Source: Bacteroidia bacterium
GTDB taxonomy: Bacteria; Bacteroidota; Bacteroidia; Flavobacteriales; NORP286
Direction of reading: 5' to 3'
DNA: 9,531 nucleotides
NCBI GenBank assembly: GCA_016763665.1
Contig: JAESTI010000337.1
Coordinates: 1 to 9,531 of the forward strand
Part shown: positions 1-7,900 of the stretch, one piece after another
How the letters are laid out: every line of letters begins with the position of its first letter
How positions within the stretch are numbered: position 1 is the first letter of the stretch
Position numbers and translations under genes: made by a program
Notes under the pieces: model-generated
What the model was told of the DNA's origin: nothing
Database searches by the model: none
Seen by the model: only the letters and a program-made list of their open reading frames with translations

Positions 1-2446
1 GTTTAAGATCTTCAGCTTTTTCTTTCATCTGCTCACCTCGCTTAATTTCTGCTTCTTTTTCCGACTCATCTTTTAGATCATCTGCATCAGCAATTATTTG
101 ATCTGCTTCATCATACATATCAAATGCTTGCTGCTTCAACTTGTTGGAATAGTCAAAAGCGATGGTGGCCTTTTGTTCCTTTTGGTTCGCTTCGCTTTTT
201 AATTCTCTTGAATATTCATGCGAATACAATTCAATTTGTTGAAGTTGTTCATCGGTATAAACAAACTCCTCAACTGATTTATTTCTCTTTTTTTTCTGTT
301 CTGTTCGGATCTTTTCTGTAATTACTGTTGCTTCATTAGCTTTTGCTGCCTTTCTACCAGCTTCTTTTTTCAAATCCTGGGCATAATCATATGACTGTCT
401 TGCTTCCTGCCATTTTTCACGGGCTATTGCTTCCAATTCTTTTACTTCCTCCAGTTTTTGTTCTTTTTCTTTATCAGAAGAAATTGATTCTAGTTCCTTT
501 TCAGCTTCTGCAGCTTCGGCTTTGAATTCTTCAGCAACAGCTTTTAATTCCTTAGCATTGTTAAATGCAATTTCCGCATCAATTGCATTTTGTTGTGAGC
601 TACTTCTAAGTTCCTCAGCAAAAGCAACTATTACATCTATTGAAGGTTCTGCTTGAGCAATACTCGGTTCCGCATCATCTCCCATTACAATTGTTCCCAA
701 AGAAATTTTCTCATACTCATCTGCTTCTGCATATTCTACATCACTCTGTTGCTCTCCTTCATTCTGCGCAATAATCTCACTTTGATTATCAACAATACTT
801 ACACTTTCTAAATCCCCATCAGAAAAATCTGTTTGTGTTTTTTCTCCTATCGGAGCACTGGTCACCAACTCTACCTCCTTGGTACCAGCAGCAGCAATAC
901 TTGTATGATCAGATGCTGGGATCATTACAATTCTGTTGGCCAGTTGTATCGCCTGCATTTTATTTCTATCCTCATAAGCAAAAGTACTTGCAAATTCTTG
1001 CCGTCCAACTGAGCCAGCAACCTTAAACTCCTCTTCAAGACCTTCATCAACTTCCATTTCTATGTATGGATTTGAGAAATCATTAACAAATGCTAAGTCC
1101 TCTGACAATTTTGTTCCATTTAAACTGATTTCCTGATAAATAGGATAAAAAGTAAATTGAGCAGGTATCGTAATATCTTGAACTCTTGGCATAAAACCAT
1201 CAGCTTCTATCAAGTAAGTGTAATCTCTTCCTGGAGGAATGATCAATAAAAACTCCCCATTCATTGGATCGGTGTTGAACACCCCAACCAATTCATCAGT
1301 TATCTTATCTACAATAGAAATTTTCACTTTATTAGGATATACATCGTTATTATTCGTGAAAAGTCCTTTAACTACTGTATTACTTATGGAAGTTTTTGGG
1401 AGTTTGATCTTATATACTTCCATTCTCCCTGGATTTGTTTCCCTTCCTGATGAGAAATAAGCATATTCCTGATCAAAATCAGCAATAAAGAATTTATCAT
1501 CCCCCTCTGAATTAATAGGATAACCTAGATTTTGAGGTTTTGACCAATATCCTTTTTTAGGCCATTCCTGTACTACAAATTCCGATCGAAAAATATCATA
1601 GCCACCCATACTATTATGCCCTTCAGAACTAAAATAGAGTGTTTTTCCATTAGGATGTAGAAACGGAGAATCCTCATCATATGGTGAATTAATCGGTTTT
1701 CCAATATTTTGCGGTAAAGCCCATTCTTTATTAGGCAACTGCTTCACTACAAAAATATCTTTCCCTCCTTGCCCCCCGTCATCTTTACTTGTATAGAATA
1801 GTTTGTCTTTGTTGTATGCCATAAAAAGAATATCATTGAGATTATTCTTAACATCCTCTTTAGACTTATAATGATCAGGTGTTCTTATCACCTTTCCTCC
1901 TAATGCACTGATATTATAATGCCCATAAGCAGGAGCATTGCTGATTTTCTTTTTAGAAGCCATTAAAACCTTTTGATGATTTTGAACATGAATCTTAGCA
2001 TTGTTACACATTTCAATTTGTCTGTCAATTGATGTAATTCTTGAGTCTGACTTTTTGATCATTCCTTTGAACTTATCATAACTAGCAATAGCATCATCAA
2101 AACGATTTGCTAAATGATAGACTTTTGCCAAATAGAAATGTACATCATCAGGGGTTTCAGGATTTGTTGCAGCAAACTCCAGGTATTCTATGACCTTACT
2201 TCTGTCATCTTTAGCATTCAAAAAGGATATTCCTAAATAATATTGGTAGATAGTATTTTTATTGTCAACACTAGAAAGATGCGAGAACAAACGCAAAGCT
2301 TCAACAAACTCACCTGCTGTGTATGCTTTACGGGCTTCTTTGAACATTGCTTTCTCATCTTCCAATAATTCCTGAGCGTGCATATCCGAATTACCAAACA
2401 GTAAGGAGACTAAAATGAAAAGTGTGTAATATATCCTACGTATCAA
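1..2446 (-). CDS. Exported TPR/PD40-propeller/CRD protein with long coiled coil, partial (C-terminus outside window)
   Basis: The frame is open from a TTG at 2446 to the window edge, giving 815 residues. An in-frame TAA lies five codons before the TTG. The only nearby ATG (2383, residue 22) would remove the signal peptide, so the TTG is preferred. Seen in order: signal peptide (about 1-24, ending MHA before QE); a TPR-like helical region (about 30-165, with AYTAGEFVEALRLF and YLAKVYHLANRFDDAIASY); PD40/WD40-like propeller blades (about 205-346, repeated P-x-N-[IL]-G-x-P-I-N-S and YFSS motifs); a carboxypeptidase-regulatory-like beta domain (about 355-445); an acidic linker (about 450-600); and an Ala/Glu/Lys-rich coiled coil from about 605 to the edge. 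TPR, propeller and CRD in this order are known from PorE and related OmpA-family proteins of Bacteroidota, which end in a peptidoglycan-binding OmpA domain; whether this one does cannot be seen. An envelope or peptidoglycan-linked structural role is inferred. Confidence 0.88.
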   Translation of the reverse strand, partial: MIRRIYYTLFILVSLLFGNSDMHAQELLEDEKAMFKEARKAYTAGEFVEALRLFSHLSSVDNKNTIYQYYLGISFLNAKDDRSKVIEYLEFAATNPETPDDVHFYLAKVYHLANRFDDAIASYDKFKGMIKKSDSRITSIDRQIEMCNNAKIHVQNHQKVLMASKKKISNAPAYGHYNISALGGKVIRTPDHYKSKEDVKNNLNDILFMAYNKDKLFYTSKDDGGQGGKDIFVVKQLPNKEWALPQNIGKPINSPYDEDSPFLHPNGKTLYFSSEGHNSMGGYDIFRSEFVVQEWPKKGYWSKPQNLGYPINSEGDDKFFIADFDQEYAYFSSGRETNPGRMEVYKIKLPKTSISNTVVKGLFTNNNDVYPNKVKISIVDKITDELVGVFNTDPMNGEFLLIIPPGRDYTYLIEADGFMPRVQDITIPAQFTFYPIYQEISLNGTKLSEDLAFVNDFSNPYIEMEVDEGLEEEFKVAGSVGRQEFASTFAYEDRNKMQAIQLANRIVMIPASDHTSIAAAGTKEVELVTSAPIGEKTQTDFSDGDLESVSIVDNQSEIIAQNEGEQQSDVEYAEADEYEKISLGTIVMGDDAEPSIAQAEPSIDVIVAFAEELRSSSQQNAIDAEIAFNNAKELKAVAEEFKAEAAEAEKELESISSDKEKEQKLEEVKELEAIAREKWQEARQSYDYAQDLKKEAGRKAAKANEATVITEKIRTEQKKKRNKSVEEFVYTDEQLQQIELYSHEYSRELKSEANQKEQKATIAFDYSNKLKQQAFDMYDEADQIIADADDLKDESEKEAEIKRGEQMKEKAEDLK

Positions 2447-2476
2447 AATCTTACAGATTTAGAAACAGTACATTAA

Positions 2477-2528
2477 GTTGTAAACGAAATATTGGGAGGA
2501 AAAGTTTTACTAGGAGTTGTATACGAAA
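2477..2528. repeat. 13-bp imperfect direct repeat upstream of the exported TPR/PD40 gene
   Basis: GTTGTAAACGAAA (2477-2489) and GTTGTATACGAAA (2516-2528) match at 12 of 13 positions and lie 39 bp apart. They are 31-82 bp upstream of the TTG start at 2446. Read on the minus strand each copy contains TTTCGT[AT]TACAAC, and the distal one forms part of a -7-like TAGTTTCG box. They may be operator half-sites or a duplicated promoter core; the sequence does not decide. Confidence 0.5.
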
Positions 2529-2531
2529 CTA
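2524..2531 (-). promoter_or_regulatory. Possible -7 box (TAGTTTCG) for the exported TPR/PD40 gene
   Basis: On the minus strand TAGTTTCG differs by one base from the Bacteroidota -7 consensus TAnnTTTG. It would give a leader of about 70 nt before the TTG at 2446. No convincing TTG-type -33 element is visible at the expected 19-bp spacing, so this is a weak call. Confidence 0.3.
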
Positions 2532-2560
2532 AGCAAAAAAGTTACATATAATTCATATAT

Positions 2561-2590
2561 AAAAAGCCTCTTGATGAATAGAGGCTTTTT
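2561..2590 (-). terminator. Intrinsic terminator, perfect 10-bp stem
   Basis: AAAAAGCCTC (2561-2570) and GAGGCTTTTT (2581-2590) form a perfect 10-bp stem with a 10-nt loop. The arms carry A and T tracts, so the hairpin could act in both directions. On the minus strand it follows the small ORF ending at 2646 by about 55 bp and precedes the promoter region of the exported TPR/PD40 gene. It would therefore end a transcript covering the small ORF (and perhaps plsY) before that gene begins. Confidence 0.85.
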
Positions 2591-2645
2591 AAACACATAA
2601 ATCAATCTAATCAACTACAAAAATTAATCCAAATAAATAACCAGC

Positions 2646-2747
2646 TTAAATAAATAGTGGCAACGTTACTATAAATAAGGTACATATAACAATTGACCCG
2701 ATTAAAATGTAGAGCGTTTCTTTTAAGTAATAATATTTGCTTAGCAT
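2646..2747 (-). CDS. Possible 33-residue single-pass membrane peptide
   Basis: An ATG at 2747 opens a 33-codon frame closed by TAA at 2646-2648. The peptide starts MLSKYYYLKETL, followed by an uninterrupted hydrophobic stretch of about 20 residues (YILIGSIVICTLFIVTLPLF) reaching the C-terminus. This is one transmembrane helix with a short, positively charged N-terminal tail. A strong terminator follows, as expected for a separately ended transcript. The A-rich run before the ATG suits Bacteroidota, which rarely use a Shine-Dalgarno sequence. No family is recognised. Small hydrophobic frames arise by chance in AT-rich DNA, so the call rests on the complete TM layout and the downstream terminator. 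Confidence 0.45.
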   Translation of the reverse strand: MLSKYYYLKETLYILIGSIVICTLFIVTLPLFI

Positions 2748-3044
2748 GTTTTTGATATTTTAGTGATTTTCTACTTTTAATAATTTGAACGCCAATGTAT
2801 AAGAATAGTTAACAGAAAAAGAGGTAGTTTCTTACAGTAACTTATATATGGTATATTCTGAATTCGACTTACCTGATTGTTGGTAGAAATTTTAATACTC
2901 GATACCCAGACATGTATTAATTTCAGATGGGGTTTTCGCAAATAATATCAGGCTAATATTGGGTTATTAAGACAACTAAAAAAATCATCAGCTATAGATA
3001 AAAATCTTACATGAACTAAAAAAGAATTTCGGAAAAATTAAAGG
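2748..3044. other. Intergenic, nothing recognised
   Basis: About 300 bp of AT-rich sequence lie between the possible membrane-peptide gene and the end of plsY. No frame longer than about 13 codons with an ATG was seen on either strand, and there is no clear promoter box. At the plsY end, a weak 5-bp AATTT/AAATT hairpin followed by CTTTTTT on the minus strand (about 3018-3040) could be a poor terminator; I do not call it. Confidence 0.5.
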
Positions 3045-3686
3045 CTAGTGGCTCTTCTTTTTTCTAAGATTGGCCTTATTTTCTTCTCCTCTGATAAGCC
3101 GGCCAATATTTTTGTGATGAGTAATTAGTACTAGCAAAGAAACACAAACACCAAATATTAAAAGTGGTTGATCTTGATTCTTAAATACATAAACGATTAA
3201 TATCGGAAAGGCACAAGTTGCCACAATCGAACTCAATGATACATATCTTGTAAGGAACAACAAGGAAACAAAAATCAGAGCACAAGTGAGTGCAGCCGGC
3301 CAATGAATCGCTAATACCATTCCAAACAAGGTTGCTATGCCCTTGCCTCCTTTAAAACGAATATACAATGGAAATATATGACCAACAACCGCAATAACAC
3401 CTAAAACGATCTTCTAGGTAATCATCTCTTCCGTAGAGTAAACGATATTAGAATTAAATGTGAGTAAGCTTGCAGCAAACCATCCTTTCATGACATCTAT
3501 CAATAATACCGGGATACCCGCTTTTTTTCCCAATACACGAAAGGTGTTACTGGCACCGGGATTCCTACTTCCTTCTTCTCTAACATCTATTCCAAACAAG
3601 GCTTTCCCTAGCCATACAGATGTTGGTATCGAGCCTATTAAATAGGCAAGTATGATTGAAACAATATGATATTCAAAAACCATCAT
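3045..3686 (-). pseudogene. plsY: Acyl-phosphate:glycerol-3-phosphate acyltransferase PlsY, interrupted by an in-frame TAG
   Basis: PlsY moves an acyl group from acyl-phosphate (made by PlsX) to glycerol-3-phosphate, giving lysophosphatidate at the inner membrane. The frame runs from ATG 3686 to TAG 3045-3047, 213 codons before the final stop, a normal length for the family. The first hydrophobic segment is about 8-27. Conserved motif 1 is at 39-50 ([12 protein letters not shown]), motif 2 at 103-118 (GHIFP followed by FKGGKGIA), and motif 3 at 189-202 (THHKNIGRLIRGEE). All look intact. Codon 91 is TAG (3414-3416), and the frame continues directly with KIVLGVIAVVGHIFP. The gene therefore appears as a 90-residue front part (3414-3686) and a rear part without its own ATG near the break; the first TTG there encodes Leu107, inside motif 2. 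It is typed as a pseudogene because of the stop. Read-through or a sequence error would restore a full enzyme. PlsY is normally essential in bacteria relying on PlsX/PlsY. Confidence 0.9.
3414..3416 (-). other. In-frame amber codon, plsY codon 91
   Basis: On the minus strand the frame reads GAA GAG ATG ATT ACC TAG AAG ATC GTT TTA. From memory of Bacteroidota PlsY proteins, this position, just before the segment leading into GHIFP, often carries an aromatic residue such as Trp or Phe. TGG to TAG is one transition, so Trp is a reasonable guess. CAG (Gln) and AAG (Lys) are also one step away. Confidence 0.9.
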
Positions 3687-3904
3687 TATAAAGAAGAGTT
3701 GTAACTATTCAGCCGTATATTTAATATAAAATTTAAAATATAATAGTTTTAAAACAGTTCGGTGATTCGTTAATCTGCATACTGGAATATACGTTGATTC
3801 GTGAACACTCGTGTATTAGCATCATTATCTTATTTCCTTTTTGAAATTACATTTAGCAGCTTACTTGCTTCTAATCCGGCTAAGTAGTTACTATGAATTA
3901 ACTA
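3687..3904 (-). other. Long untranslated leader of plsY
   Basis: About 210 nt separate the predicted transcript start (near 3898) from the plsY ATG. It contains a stem-loop at the 5' end (3884-3905), two TGATTCGT direct repeats on the plus strand (3763-3770 and 3795-3802, 32 bp apart), and a very AT-rich stretch at about 3715-3755. No known riboswitch is recognised. A second promoter closer to the gene is not excluded. Confidence 0.4.
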
Positions 3905-3905
3905 C
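3884..3905. repeat. 7-bp perfect inverted repeat at the predicted plsY transcript start
   Basis: GTAGTTA (3884-3890) and TAACTAC (3899-3905) are perfect inverted repeats with an 8-base spacer. The distal arm touches the -7 box at 3905-3912, so the element straddles the expected transcription start. It could be an operator or a 5' mRNA hairpin. Confidence 0.5.
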
Positions 3906-3934
3906 AAAGGTACGGATTAATTCTATTCGATGAA
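3905..3934 (-). promoter_or_regulatory. Bacteroidota-type promoter for plsY (TACCTTTG -7 box)
   Basis: On the minus strand TACCTTTG (3905-3912) matches the Bacteroidota -7 consensus TAnnTTTG exactly. At the preferred 19-bp spacing there is TTC (3932-3934), one base from the TTG core of the -33 element. The -33 site falls inside the last codons of the upstream giant gene. This suggests that plsY is transcribed independently of that gene. Confidence 0.6.
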
Positions 3935-4990
3935 CCCAATTCGGTTTAAGAAGTCAGTTTTCTTCTTAGAACTGGATATGATATACTGGTATCCAATTCC
4001 CTCATCTTTTTTTAATTTTCTATTTTTTGGCTTGGTGCTGAGAATAAAATCATTGAATTTTTTATTGGATGAAAAAGCTTCCATGATCTGTCTACGATAC
4101 CTAAAATAATACCAAACCCCATCAGATGGTTGAATATAAAGGTTCAAAATAGCATCATTCTTCCTTCTGATAATTTCTATTGCTCCTTTTAAACTTTTGT
4201 TAATTATCTTATCATTGATATTCCCCAATCCAATAGTATTCTTTTTGCCAATAGATATGTAGGACCGTGAAGCAGGATTCCACTGAAGTTGTAAATCTGT
4301 AAAAACTAAAGATTTCTTAAACTCCGGAATGATTTTTACCACATTTCCGTTCAATTGAATTTCAGCAATCATTTTCATGCCTTTTTTTGGACCGATCATC
4401 TCAACAATATTTTTTTCGAAAATTGTCCTGTCCAGTCTGCACTCAGGTCTGTCAAAAGCATATTTTAGAATATCTTTAGCCATTTCACGCATCGCTTCTT
4501 CATTGAAAAAGAAATTCAAAGTTAACAGTACATCCAATACTGTTGAATTGTCATTGATATTGTACACTATATTTCCAACTGATTGCATTTCTATCTGCCC
4601 AAAATCAGCACCAAGATCAAGTTTTCCTTCTCCGTATATCCTATCTTTTTTATCATTGAAACTTAAATAATTTCCACTCAAAGCACTATTCAATATTTTA
4701 TTTTCGTCACCAATTCTAAATTCATTGGAATCTTCATCATACATAACCAAGCCATTTACGACAAATACATCTACATCGGATTTATCCTTCTTCGTCATAA
4801 CAAAAGTAGGATAGATATATGGGTCGGGATCTCCTTGCAATTTTGGCTCAGGCATGAAGTGCATTCCCACAAACAAAGGGTCTTTCTTTTCATTTATTGG
4901 TTCATTGATCTTGATATACATAGCACCAGGATCAACTCGCTGATCAATTTTAAACCAATCTGTAGCAACACCGTAATGTTTCTGGTCTAA
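3923..4990 (-). CDS. C-terminal part of giant exported protein, in frame after an internal TAG
   Basis: This segment follows the amber at 4991-4993 in the same frame. Twenty-three residues (LDQKHYGVATDWFKIDQ and six more) join it to the first Met (ATG 4921, residue 1168 of the whole). It then runs to TAG at 3923-3925, with a TAA one codon beyond. The part from ATG 4921 is 332 residues. It has no signal peptide of its own, alternates hydrophobic and polar residues like a beta-rich protein, and ends in a Lys-rich region (about 290-332 of this part). A helical stretch (FFFNEEAMREMAKDILKYAF) lies near its middle. Because the frame and sequence character continue across the TAG, I read it as the C-terminus of the neighbouring 1143-residue segment. 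If made alone from ATG 4921 it would lack an export signal. Confidence 0.8.
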   Translation of the reverse strand, partial: LDQKHYGVATDWFKIDQRVDPGAMYIKINEPINEKKDPLFVGMHFMPEPKLQGDPDPYIYPTFVMTKKDKSDVDVFVVNGLVMYDEDSNEFRIGDENKILNSALSGNYLSFNDKKDRIYGEGKLDLGADFGQIEMQSVGNIVYNINDNSTVLDVLLTLNFFFNEEAMREMAKDILKYAFDRPECRLDRTIFEKNIVEMIGPKKGMKMIAEIQLNGNVVKIIPEFKKSLVFTDLQLQWNPASRSYISIGKKNTIGLGNINDKIINKSLKGAIEIIRRKNDAILNLYIQPSDGVWYYFRYRRQIMEAFSSNKKFNDFILSTKPKNRKLKKDEGIGYQYIISSSKKKTDFLNRIGFIE

Positions 4991-4993
4991 CTA
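4991..4993 (-). other. In-frame amber codon, codon 1144 of the giant exported protein
   Basis: The minus strand reads GGA TAC GTA TAG TTA GAC CAG AAA CAT. ATG 4921 is exactly 1167 codons downstream of ATG 8422, so both parts share one frame with only this stop between them. The flanking residues (EFLEFKGYV before, LDQKHYGVATDWF after) read as one continuous domain. Confidence 0.9.
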
Positions 4994-7900
4994 TACGTAT
5001 CCTTTAAATTCCAAAAACTCTTCACTTGAAGTCAAAATAACTTTTCCTTTGTATAGAAATTTAGGATTCAAAATAAAATTCATTGACTCCCGAATATCTC
5101 CAGTAGCATAAGTATGTAAAGAAGTATCTACATCCACTTCCTTAAAATAAAAAGTTTTCATTTGGTTGTCCTTAGTTACATAATCATAATTTCCTGAACC
5201 TCTGTATCTTTTCCTACCTAAAATATTGACCGTTGCATCATAAATTGTATGGTATTTTGTACTAGTATTGGCAATGATCCTGGAATTTAATAGAGTTTGC
5301 ATTTTGGCCTTTTTTTGCACTACTACTTTTCCACTTTCAGGTATTATGATCGCATCAGCAACCAAAATTTCAGAAACCTGTTCACAATAAATAATATAGT
5401 CAACTAAGTTGTAAGTAGCTTTGGGTGCACTAAATCGCAATGAATCTTGCTTTGGATGTATGGATGTCAAGTAGGAATCTTCGATATCTGCAGATGGAGG
5501 TGTTTCAAAGCCGAGGGTTTTTTGATCCATTTCCCATGTAAACCCTTTAAAAGAACCTATATATTGGTTATATGGAAAAATAACTGTAGATGAATTCTGG
5601 TCATTAGACTTAAACTTTCCAATTCTTTCTTTCAAGTCTAAATTGGCGATTACGCCCCTTGCATCAAAAGCAAGCTTATCCTTATCAATAGATATTAACC
5701 TAAAATCAGCGGTATCTGCAAGATAGGATTCCATCTTAAAAACCATATAGTCAGATTCCAATTCAGAATCTATCAATCTAGCTATTCCATTGCCAGATAA
5801 CTCTCTTGGGGTTAATACCATATCTCCATTGAATAAAACTTCATCCTCAAACATATGAATAGGTATTCCTTTTTTCATCTTAATATACATACTGTCACGC
5901 TGTGGCACCCAATGATTTTGGGTTTCATATGCACCAACATGAGGAAAAGAAGCCACACCAAATTGGTCTTTCTTCATATCAAATAAATTTGCTTTAAAAT
6001 TGGCAGAATCAGGCAAAAACAAAAAACTACTAGATTGGCTGGAAGATGTAAGATAATCTAGCTTTCCACTCCCTCGTAGTCCTTTATTACTAAGATCAAT
6101 TCCCGCAAAATATTGACCTTTCCCTTTGTAAATCTCATATCCTTCTTCTGGAGTTTGGCTTATAAATCCAAGTGAATTATCCTCACGTGCTTTTAGCTTT
6201 TCCTTAAAATTGGGAAAAATGCCAGCAGATACAAAAGTACCACCAAATGCCATCGAATTAACATCAAATGTTTCAAGACTATCAATAGTGAATGGCTCAA
6301 CATGAAAATAGAATTTATTCCTGGCATATAACCCTTTCTGTATCTTCTGTTTGCCATAAAAAACATAGGAATCTGTTTCACTATTAAAGATCGGATAATT
6401 TCTAAAGTGCTTTCTCATCCTACCCGATTTGTTCTTCGGGTGATCTATTTGAAGGTTTCCTGAAAGTTTTTCCAAAGTTGACTGCATATAAACCTGGATT
6501 GGCCTCCCATCTTCATCAAGCTTACCTGTTGGGATTTTAATCTTGACTGAATCTAATTTCTCCATGTAAATTGTAAAATCATCATAATTAAAATCAAAAT
6601 CTCTTCCGTAAAAGTCAAATCGCTTGGTAACAACTACTCCAGAAAAGATCACATTTCTATTTTTCTTAATAGTAATTGTTTGCCGGTTTGGTAAAGCCAC
6701 AACATTCTGAGAATCACTTAGGAAAAAATGTGGTACTCCACGTATTTCCAAGTTACCCGTTTGTAGGTCTAATGTTGCATTGGTACCATCAACTAATGAA
6801 GTAAAATAAATAGCATCATAATCTTTTCGACCGGCATTAGATTTTATATAATGCTTTAATTTGGGTCTTATATAAATTATTTCATCTGAGTAATCATAAT
6901 AGATATATCCTTCATTTGCGAAATCCATTAAAAGTCCTCTGATAGCATCAGGACTAAGCTTCATGTATTTTGCCAGTTCTTCCGCATAAAACTCATCCAA
7001 TTCGTATTTCTTGGCATAGCTGGCTAATTTACCAAGAGGATTATAATCCATCATACTACCCCATTTCATAAAATCGGCTTTATTAAAGAATTCTGAGGAA
7101 ACAATCAATGCAGGAATTTCTCCAGCACCACTTAACGTTTTCATTTCCATAGTTGGTTGATCAAACTTCCAGTAAATAGCCTCAAAATTCATATTTAGAT
7201 CATGGTATGAGTCATAAAAGTCACCTTTGGTTTTTCTTATAAATGCAAACTCTCTTTCATCTACCAGATATTTAAGATTTAAGCCGGGATGATAAATTGA
7301 ATCATTTTCAATGTATATTGAAGTTGCTGCATCATCTGCAGATATTTTACCTTTTGCAAACAAAAACCTCTTACCTTTAACAAAAACAGCAACCTTGCCA
7401 TCCTTATAAAACGACATTTTAGCCAATTGATTTTTGCTTCCGGACCCTATTATCTTGGTTCCTTCCATGGAAAACCCTCCAATATAGCTTACGTTCTGTG
7501 CTATTTTAGGTACTTCAATTGTCTTATCATAAGAACTGAATCGCGGATATGTAGCATTTTCAACTGTTCTATTTGCCCGGCATGCTTCCTCTAACTTACC
7601 TAAATGTGATACGGTAAACATTGACTTGTTATAAAATATCACAGAGTCAACAGCATAAAGTGACTTATTAATTGCTATTTCATAATTTCTTATTAATGCA
7701 TAAACTACTTCGGGATCAAGCCCGGCCTTTTCCCAAGTAACCTTACCTCCCTTACCAACCCATGTTTTCTTTAGCGGATAATACTTTCCATGGGTGTTAA
7801 TAATTTTACTTGAATCCCCTTTAGAATAACAGATCAGATCAAGATCTGGGAACTCAATAAACGGGACCTTATCAAACTTGAAAATAAAATTGGAATTGCT

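Noticed and set aside
124..1460. Several plus-strand frames of 60-73 codons opposite the left envelope gene
   Set aside because: They lie wholly antisense to a clear coding frame with recognised domains and have no coherent protein features.
3018..3040. Terminator after plsY
   Set aside because: The stem is only 5 A/T pairs; the following T run is suggestive but the hairpin is too weak to call.
3414..3416. Pyrrolysine at the in-frame TAG
   Set aside because: Neither PlsY nor the exported protein is a known pyrrolysine protein, no pyl genes are in the window, and Bacteroidota are not known to use it.
3733..3825. 30-codon frame in the plsY leader (minus strand, ATG ATG start, AAAGGA 9 bases before)
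   Set aside because: The composition looks random, it matches no leader-peptide pattern (no codon run, no attenuator behind it), and frames of this size are expected by chance.
4377..4670. 97-codon plus-strand frame antisense to the giant protein
   Set aside because: Shadow of the coding strand; no domain, no start context, and Ser/Phe/Leu-rich composition expected of a complement.
6193..6381. 62-codon minus-strand frame in another phase inside the giant gene
   Set aside because: Fully contained in the long frame, which has consistent protein character throughout.
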